In this document: positions 1 to 64,000 of the stretch, in pieces
How the letters are laid out: each line of letters opens with the position of its first letter
Position numbering within the stretch: the first letter of the stretch is position 1
NCBI GenBank assembly: GCA_964019165.1
Contig: OZ025271.1
Location: 907,001 to 971,000 of the forward strand
Length of the DNA stretch: 64,000 bases
Source of the DNA: Mastigias papua
Taxonomy: Eukaryota; Cnidaria; Scyphozoa; Rhizostomeae; Mastigiidae
Direction: 5' to 3'
Position numbers and translations under genes: made by a program
The notes under the pieces: generated by a model
Databases searched by the model: none
Seen by the model: the letters and a program-made list of their open reading frames with translations, nothing else
Told to the model about the DNA's origin: nothing

Positions 1-868
1 AGTATCTGTTCATCCACCCATGTAAGCCCAAACACCTTTTGCTTGGGTCATGTCATACATATTAAACCTTTTGGAAGATACTAGTTGATTTGAAAAGGGA
101 AGCTAAGGATGTCATGGATGAAATCCTGAGGAATTATCATACAAAGTATTGAGATTGTAACATGTGTTGTTAAAATGCCAACTGGTTAAAATGCTAACAT
201 CTGTTTGTACACCCATTTAAACCTAGGCTTGTTGTTGTTTTTGTGATGGAGGGCACTTAAGTATAGGTGATATCAAACACATGATATCTTTTGGAAACCA
301 CTAGCTAATTTGAAAAGGAGAACCATGGGTATCATTTGATGAAATCTATAGAAAGTATGTGATGGATGTGACCTTGAACAAGTATGGCAGCATGGATGTT
401 AGGTACTACAGCGTGGGTTCATCCATTTTCCCTGATTAATAGGATGCCACACCCTCAATGAAGCTATATCTGACAAACTAGATCATGGAGAATTCTAAGT
501 TTTTAGCTTTTTACATTTGAAATGGGAGCACTTTCTTGTCTTGATCTTCTGTTAGTGAAGCTAAACTGAAAGTTAGCATGCAAAATATTGGAAAGAAAAC
601 AATGAAAAACAGTCAGTTGTTAACTTCACAGTATGAAATGGCTTTTCATCTTCCTTCATGTTGTAGATCACCTGTGCCTATTGATTTTTAAGAAAACTAA
701 GTATGTTTGTTTTAAAGTGAACCTTATGCTCAGTTCTCCAATTCTTTGACACAAGGAGCTCTAGTTGTCTGTTTACTTGAGTTCTCCTAGAGCCTTATGG
801 TAATGCTTCCATAGTGCTTGCGCAAGGAATTCTGCTAGTTTATTTACATAAGTTCTCTTATATTCCTA
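1..868. other. 5' flank, nothing recognised
   Basis: AT-rich sequence without a long open frame, RNA gene or clear repeat. The two related phrases around 59-130 and 283-360 (both with agctaatttgaaaagg-like text) suggest an old degenerate direct repeat. Confidence 0.4.
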
Positions 869-874
869 AATGAC

Positions 875-3705
875 CAGAGGCGGATCCAGGACGCCGCACA
901 CGCCGCCTGTGCGGCAGTCAAAAATATTACGTACCATGACGTCATCATTGCTTTCCGAGTAGTGAAGACGAACACGATAGACTTTAAAGAATGTAGTTCT
1001 ACATCGGACTTTTGGTGCGGCACCTCAGACAATAGAGCAGCCTTTTGGTAACAATAGAGCAATGGAGGCCTTGCTTTGTAGAACATGTCAAAATTCATTG
1101 TGTAAGATGTCAGTTCTATTCAAAGTAATTGTCTAGCCTTCAAAAAATCGAGCGGCATTTCAAGCATGAGAACAATAGGCGGTGCTGTTTGATCAAAAAA
1201 TCGAGCGGCATTTCAATCATGAGAACAATAGGCGGTACTGTTTGATCAAAAAATCGAGCGGCATGTCAAATTTGAAAACAATAGGCGGTCTTTTTGATTA
1301 AAAATCGAGCGGCAGTCAGGAAAGTCGTGCTGTAGTGCAATGCCGCTCGACTTACATCTCGTGCACGTCTATAAAGATTTGGTTACGGAAGACAGGCTAA
1401 CTGAGGACAGTATCAGTCTGTCCCACTTGTATTATACGCGTACTGGGTGACAGCACGGAGTTTTATCTGAGGGTTTATTCACTAACGTCTACTAATTCAC
1501 TGGATATCTTATTCACGAGATCCAATGCAATGAGTTTGGAAGTTATATCGAAGCTCATACTTGAATATGGTGGCCTAACTGAGATAGGTCCGCTTTAAGA
1601 TTTGTACCAATGAAGAGACTATGCATCCTCCCCGGCAAAGCAGATATTTCCTGTTAGGTATTTAATTTCACTTTATGAACCAAGATGGTATCATCCAACG
1701 TGACAGTTTGAAAGTAGATTTTTCCCTAAGCCCATTAGACTATCTTCATTTAGATCCACTGGCCTATTTTGTTTGTTACATTGCAATTGTTTTTGCTTCT
1801 TTGTATTTACTTATATAGCTGACTGTTTACTATTATTTAGTCTATTGTTTAGCAAATTGTGTAACTTTTGGAACTTTGAAACACCCAAATCATCAACGTG
1901 AATAATACCAGTTTCATAAACACCCAATGTTCTCTTGTACGGTGTATTGTCTAATGTCTAAATTGCCTACACCCCAATCATTTAGGAAGAAATTAAGAGC
2001 AATTCACACTGAAAAATTTGAAAAATTAAGAACAGCCAGCGGTAACCTCAATTGTACTGGTTCTTATAAAAAGGAGTGTATCTCCATATCTTTAGATTGG
2101 TGGAGTTGCATGTTGTCAGCTGTCTATCAGTGTTTTTATGACCTAGTTTCTCCTAAGAATATATGCAGTGAGAATGCTAAAAGGTTCCTTTTGTGTAGAG
2201 AAGGAAATAGCACCAAAGAAATTGATTCTTCTTTTAAACCATGCCATACTGTGTGTGCCAGTCATTATTGTGATTACTTACACTGTTACAACATATATGG
2301 ATTTCTCTGGTTACTCAAAAGAAAGCAGATAAAACTTTCTTTCCCATGTAAACTCTATAGAAATTACTTTTGATCACCATACTTTACCTCCTCATTGAAT
2401 CTTTTCTCTGTTAGTACTATTACTTTTTGTGATAATGATGTAATGTATGGAAGGAGCCCTATCAATGCCCCCCCCCCTACTAGTTTGTGCAATTTTGCTA
2501 TCATCAGTTTTTATGAACTGTGACACTAGATGATTGCTTCATATTTGAAATTGTGGAGAAGATTTAGAAACCAGGTGCAAAGGTTAGATGCCCTATGTGT
2601 CAATCTTAAAGAATAGAAGGTTTATCCCTACATTGTTACATTGTTATCATTGCACCTTTGCCCTTCTTACTCTGGATTCATTGGTGCTGCTTTTTGTCTC
2701 CAATTGCTTTCATGTTGTCAAAGAATGGATATGAATTCCTTCAGATTCCATATGGTAATGAATGCATCTTATATACTTATTTGACCAAATAAGGTAGAAG
2801 GAGCTTGAAAAAATGTTCAAATTCACAGACTATCTCCTATGACTACAAGCTTTTTCCTCAAAATTTTGAAATGTCATGTTGAACATTTGACCAAAACTTA
2901 TAGGCAATCAGTTGACAATATAGTTGAAGCCAATAAGCATTTGTCTATACTGAAGGCACTCATCTTGTGTGCCAGACAGAACATCCCCATCATGGTGGTG
3001 ATCAAGCTATTACAGTCAGGAAGACTGTTATAAATTGACTTAGGTCTACATTGGGCAGTACTACTATGGTGCTAGGAACATACACTCTTCTGTTTTGTTA
3101 TCCAAGCAAGTAGAGGTCCTGACTTGCATTATATAATGCAATGTACATACATGAAATGCAGAAAAATGAATTTTAATTGAATGGTGGAGCCATCTCATCA
3201 AAAGTACATTGATTACTGATTTAGTAAATTATAGTGGGCTTTTAGAGAAAACGAAAGGTTATTAGTTTTATAATTTAAAGTATTAGTGTATGACAGACAA
3301 TTTCTCTATGGTTCCGAAAACTCATGTTTTGATTTGTAATACCCAGTTATGGATCCAGAAAAGTCTGACAGACTTCAGGAGAGCCAATCAATTACTTTCT
3401 TTGTTCTATGCTGAGCCAACAAAATAGAACAGACATGAGTTTGATATGAAATTTTGAAAGACAATTAGAAAATCAAATTAAGGCTGTCGCGATAACTGTA
3501 CGCTCACTATCGTACTTCAAAGAATGAAGGCTATTGTATGATATAGGAGGATTGGTGGAAGAGAAGCGAATCTCACAAAAATCGTAAATATATGCTACTG
3601 GTAAAAAAATGGGTGTGGCCACCGCACAGCCTTTTGACCACGCCCTTTTACTGATATGTTTCTTGTGCTGTGCGGCAGTCAGTTTTATCTCTGGATCCGC
3701 CTCTG
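875..3705. mobile_element. hAT-like non-autonomous DNA transposon
   Basis: The ends are inverted copies: CAGAGGCGGATCCAG at 875-889 and its reverse complement at 3691-3705, followed inside by matching GCGGCAGTCA-type subterminal motifs. CAGAGGCGGATCCAG-type ends are typical of hAT transposons. The exact direct repeat AATGAC abuts both ends (869-874, 3706-3711). Internal frames, including 148 codons at 1927-2373, show no transposase motif I recognise, so the element is probably non-autonomous or decayed. Confidence 0.8.
1141..1320. repeat. 53-bp subterminal tandem repeat in the transposon
   Basis: About 3.4 head-to-tail copies of a 53-bp unit containing atcgagcggca and aacaataggcggt. Subterminal repeats of this kind are often transposase-binding sites in hAT elements; that role is inferred. 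Confidence 0.8.
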
Positions 3706-3711
3706 AATGAC

Positions 3712-4537
3712 TCTATACTTGGCTAGGGCATTCAAACTCATCTGCTTTGGACTTTGGGACATTGGTATCTTTATTTCATTATTTGATAATTGAACCAACA
3801 TCCATACTTCTTGACTAAGCTCTTTCACATCTAAAACAAGTCTACACTTTTTATTGCTACTCTATCTGTTGCATGTAAGGTTGATTCAACAATTGACTCA
3901 GGCCTTTAAGTCATAAGCACTACTGTATGGTATATTGTGCACTGAAATTTGTTCAAAAACATTTCTTTTGCATAGTTAAATATCAGCGTATATTGTGCTA
4001 CTTGGGTAAATTGTGGTTGTGTCCCATTTTTACAGTTTTAGGATATACTGACTCCCCCAACTTGAACCATGCTGTGTATAAATGTTTTAAAGATTATGCA
4101 CATCAGATGAACAATTTGTCCCCTTGTTTTATTATGAAGTGGTGTTTCAAATCCATTTTCATCAGGCTTCAATTGACATTCTATGTCTCTCCGTGCTGCA
4201 ATCACAATGTGCAATTTTTAGTTCCAAAGCAATGATGAGTAACATTGACAATTTCAATCAAACCTTCATACAATCCTCTGGTGACTTTTATACAACTTCA
4301 ACACAACATCCATGCAATATGATGTTCAGCTGTCTTGCAGACTCTCAAAATCATATGAAAACATCATGTGCATTGTTTTGCTTTCTATCTGTATCCTGTA
4401 GCATTTATAAGTAAGTAATGCTATACCTTTGTGGTCACCAAGAGAAATACTGAAGTCAGTTATGGGTGCCTTCAGGAACTGCATTTTAAATGACATTATG
4501 TTTGATCCACCTGTGATATGTACATGTATTCTTTCAG
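3712..4537 (+). other. Upstream region or 5'UTR intron
   Basis: AT-rich sequence with no conserved coding. It ends in the acceptor at 4536-4537 and is therefore probably the 3' part of an intron in the talin 5'UTR. Overlapping frames of about 100 codons here resemble no known protein. Confidence 0.4.
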
Positions 4538-4562
4538 GAGTGGGTAGCTGATCAAAGCAGAC
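4538..4562 (+). promoter_or_regulatory. TLN: 5'UTR end with upstream splice acceptor and start context
   Basis: A pyrimidine tract ending in ttctttcag (AG at 4536-4537) lies 25 nt before the start codon, so the initiator exon probably begins at 4538 and is spliced to a non-coding first exon further upstream. The start context gacATGG has a purine at -3 and G at +4. In-frame upstream sequence contains stops, which supports ATG 4563 as the start. The acceptor is inferred from sequence only. Confidence 0.55.
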
Positions 4563-62235
<57,673 letters not shown>

Positions 62236-63222
62236 GTTTGTTTCGTTCGAATATTTTATGTCGGTCTTTTTGCATGAGTTACAGCATGAAATTTGTCATT
62301 TATTCCCCTTCAAATTGAAGTACGAATGCATGTCGTAGCAGGTAACTGAGTTAAGTGGTAGGCCACTTGGCACTAAAATTGATATATTGTATATTTTTGC
62401 AATGACGAGTTAATAGAATGGCTGTAACCACCTTCAGTTACATGACATTTTAAAAGTATACCCACCACATTACGTTATAACTCTCATAGGTCGCTGAATT
62501 TCTATTATTTTTGTTTCTTTCTAAGCTAGTAATTTTCAAGCTATAAACTAAAGCTTCATCGTAAATGATAATTGTTAAACTTTGCTGAATTATATTTTCT
62601 GAAAGTCAAGCGTCATTTCTTTTACATTTCCACAATATTCTAATAATTATTTTAATGAAACCTTTTTATAAAGACATTATTATATTGCACAACTTAAATC
62701 ACGTGTTTTAGGACTATCTTTAATTAGAGGATAGGCCATACACTGTCCTCATTTTTCATAAGTAGTTTCTGAGCCTAAGTGTTGCGCAATAAAGGAACGA
62801 AAGTACGTGTTATTTAAGAGATAATTTCATTGTATTATTTGTAAGCAGTTTTTTTAAAACTAAACAGCCGCCAGCTAATCATAGACGATACTGTCATGAA
62901 TTATCTTAACCGTTTGACCGTTAGAACCGGTTCCCAATAACCGTTAGTAATTAATCTGAGCAAATATACCGTCAATGGGGTTTTGAGCCGATATGAGAGT
63001 TCATTTGGAAAATTAACCCACATATCCCGGTTTTGTGAGAAATTTAGAGAACGGACAATCAAAAGGAAGGGATGAGATAGAGAAATGACTGGTTGGTGTA
63101 TGCCGGGGTGGATATAAGGAAATCCATTCAGATGGAAAATAAGTTGAATGCTGAAGGCACTTGATGTTTGCACAGAAGATTTCCTTCTATTATTGACATA
63201 CCTTTTCTTGTGTTTTTGAAAG
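62236..63222. other. Intron 54, nothing recognised before the microexon
   Basis: AT-rich. The 120-codon minus-strand frame at 62901-63263 has no recognised similarity and overlaps the candidate microexon. Confidence 0.5.
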
Positions 63223-63264
63223 ATTTCAGCAGAGCAAGTTGTTGACGAATTACTAAAGGACAAG
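63223..63264 (+). CDS. TLN: Candidate 42-nt microexon in R13
   Basis: Forty-two bases encode ISAEQVVDELLKDK in phase 0-0. The acceptor follows a strong T-rich tract (ccttttcttgtgtttttgaaag) and the donor is gtaacc. It would insert 14 helix-prone residues between the upstream helix of R13 (exon 54) and the actin-binding core. Vertebrate talin goes straight from KPRAKPK to EADESL at this point, so this is either a lineage-specific cassette or a chance frame. Confidence 0.45.
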
Positions 63265-64000
63265 GTAACCTTATAACATTAAAGCTGAGTTTAAATATAT
63301 CATATCTTTGCTTACTCAAAACTAATTTCAAGTTATTACCATATAGCATGGCTATAAGGATATACATTTTATAGGAAACAGTTATTTGAGCAACTCTTCT
63401 GACACACAAACAGCCAGAACTTCAAAATTAAAAATAAAAAACTCATCCTGTAAGATTAGCCACTTTTTGTGCACTTTGGCAAAGACAGTTAAGTTCATGA
63501 ATTCAGGCATTGAATCCTCTATCAACTGAGTATTCAGAGTCTGGTCTCTCATTTGCCTCATTTGGGTTGCTGGTCTTGTTGGAAAGCTTGAGAATTTTTA
63601 GAAGCTTTCACGAAATTTTTGAGGCTATGTTTGACAAGGTAGCTAGAAAGACCCTAGATGAAAACCGCCTTGATGAAAGTTTGGATCACGAGAAACAATT
63701 TGGATCATTCTGAACTTAAACATTTGTGAAGAAATTTCATTTTCTGCGCGTTGTAAACAAGATACCAAGCCTTATAATTGTATTCAAATAAAAATTCGAT
63801 AATCAGTTCTCTCTTAATCAGTTTATTGCTAACTTTGTTCTCATACCTATCAACCAAACTAATCCTTTTTATTTAGAACTTGTTATTAATTATTCATTAT
63901 CATTATAAAATTTAATCAGTATTTGTCCTTTTGATAACGTCATTGTGGTGCACAATGCGAACCGGATAATCTTATGACATGAAAGTAAAATGGTGCGTTT
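63265..64000 (+). other. 3' intron, nothing recognised
   Basis: No sequence resembling the remaining R13 core or dimerisation helix was found. The 67-codon open frame near 63510 does not resemble talin. The stretch is AT-rich and looks intronic. Confidence 0.6.

Noticed and set aside
1927..2373. 148-codon frame inside the hAT-like element as a transposase
   Set aside because: No hAT dimerisation, BED zinc-finger or catalytic motif can be seen; it is Cys/Ser-rich by composition only.
63510..63713. 67-codon frame near the 3' edge as a talin exon
   Set aside because: It does not match the R13 core or dimerisation helix.

Overview
The window is a stretch of intron-rich, AT-rich animal DNA holding most of one gene on the + strand: talin, the integrin-activating and actin-linking focal-adhesion protein. 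I recognised it by reading spliced exons against the known vertebrate talin protein. Single-base splice phases join from the start codon at 4563 to 62235 and give 2363 residues (7089 nt from 54 joined exons) without a frame break. The intron density, TA and tetranucleotide satellites, and many short inverted-repeat transposons suggest an invertebrate (deuterostome- or mollusc-like). The sequence alone does not fix the species.

Layout. 1-4537 is 5' flank and probably a 5'UTR intron, and holds a 2.8-kb hAT-like transposon (875-3705). Exons 1-15 (4563-18681) encode the FERM head: F0, F1 with its basic loop, F2, and F3 with the integrin-binding RRWAASP segment. Exons 16a/16b, 17 and 18 encode the head-rod linker. 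Exons 18-21 encode R1, 22 R2, 23-25 R3, 26-28 R4, 29-31 R5, 31-33 R6, 34-36 and 39 R7, 37-38 the inserted R8, 40-43 R9, 44-46 R10, 47-48 R11, 48-53 R12, and 54 the first (upstream) helix of R13. The rest of R13 (I/LWEQ actin-binding core) and the dimerisation helix lie beyond the 3' end, so the gene is cut by the window edge.

The most interesting signal is alternative coding. Two tandem exons of identical length (169 nt, 33 of 56 residues identical) encode alternative versions of the linker just after F3. Splice phase forces exactly one to be used: including both gives a stop codon four codons into the junction, and skipping both gives a stop in exon 18. In addition, two in-frame microexons with good splice sites (30 nt in R8; 42 nt between the upstream helix and the core of R13) sit in long introns at domain-relevant positions. 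They are predictions.

The introns carry a rich set of non-autonomous elements: several inverted-repeat MITEs (two with clear target duplications), a three-copy MITE family, a foldback element with 112-bp arms around a 41-bp satellite, a perfect 58-bp palindrome, 5S- and tRNA-derived SINE-like pieces, and many satellites. No second protein-coding gene and no CRISPR array were seen.
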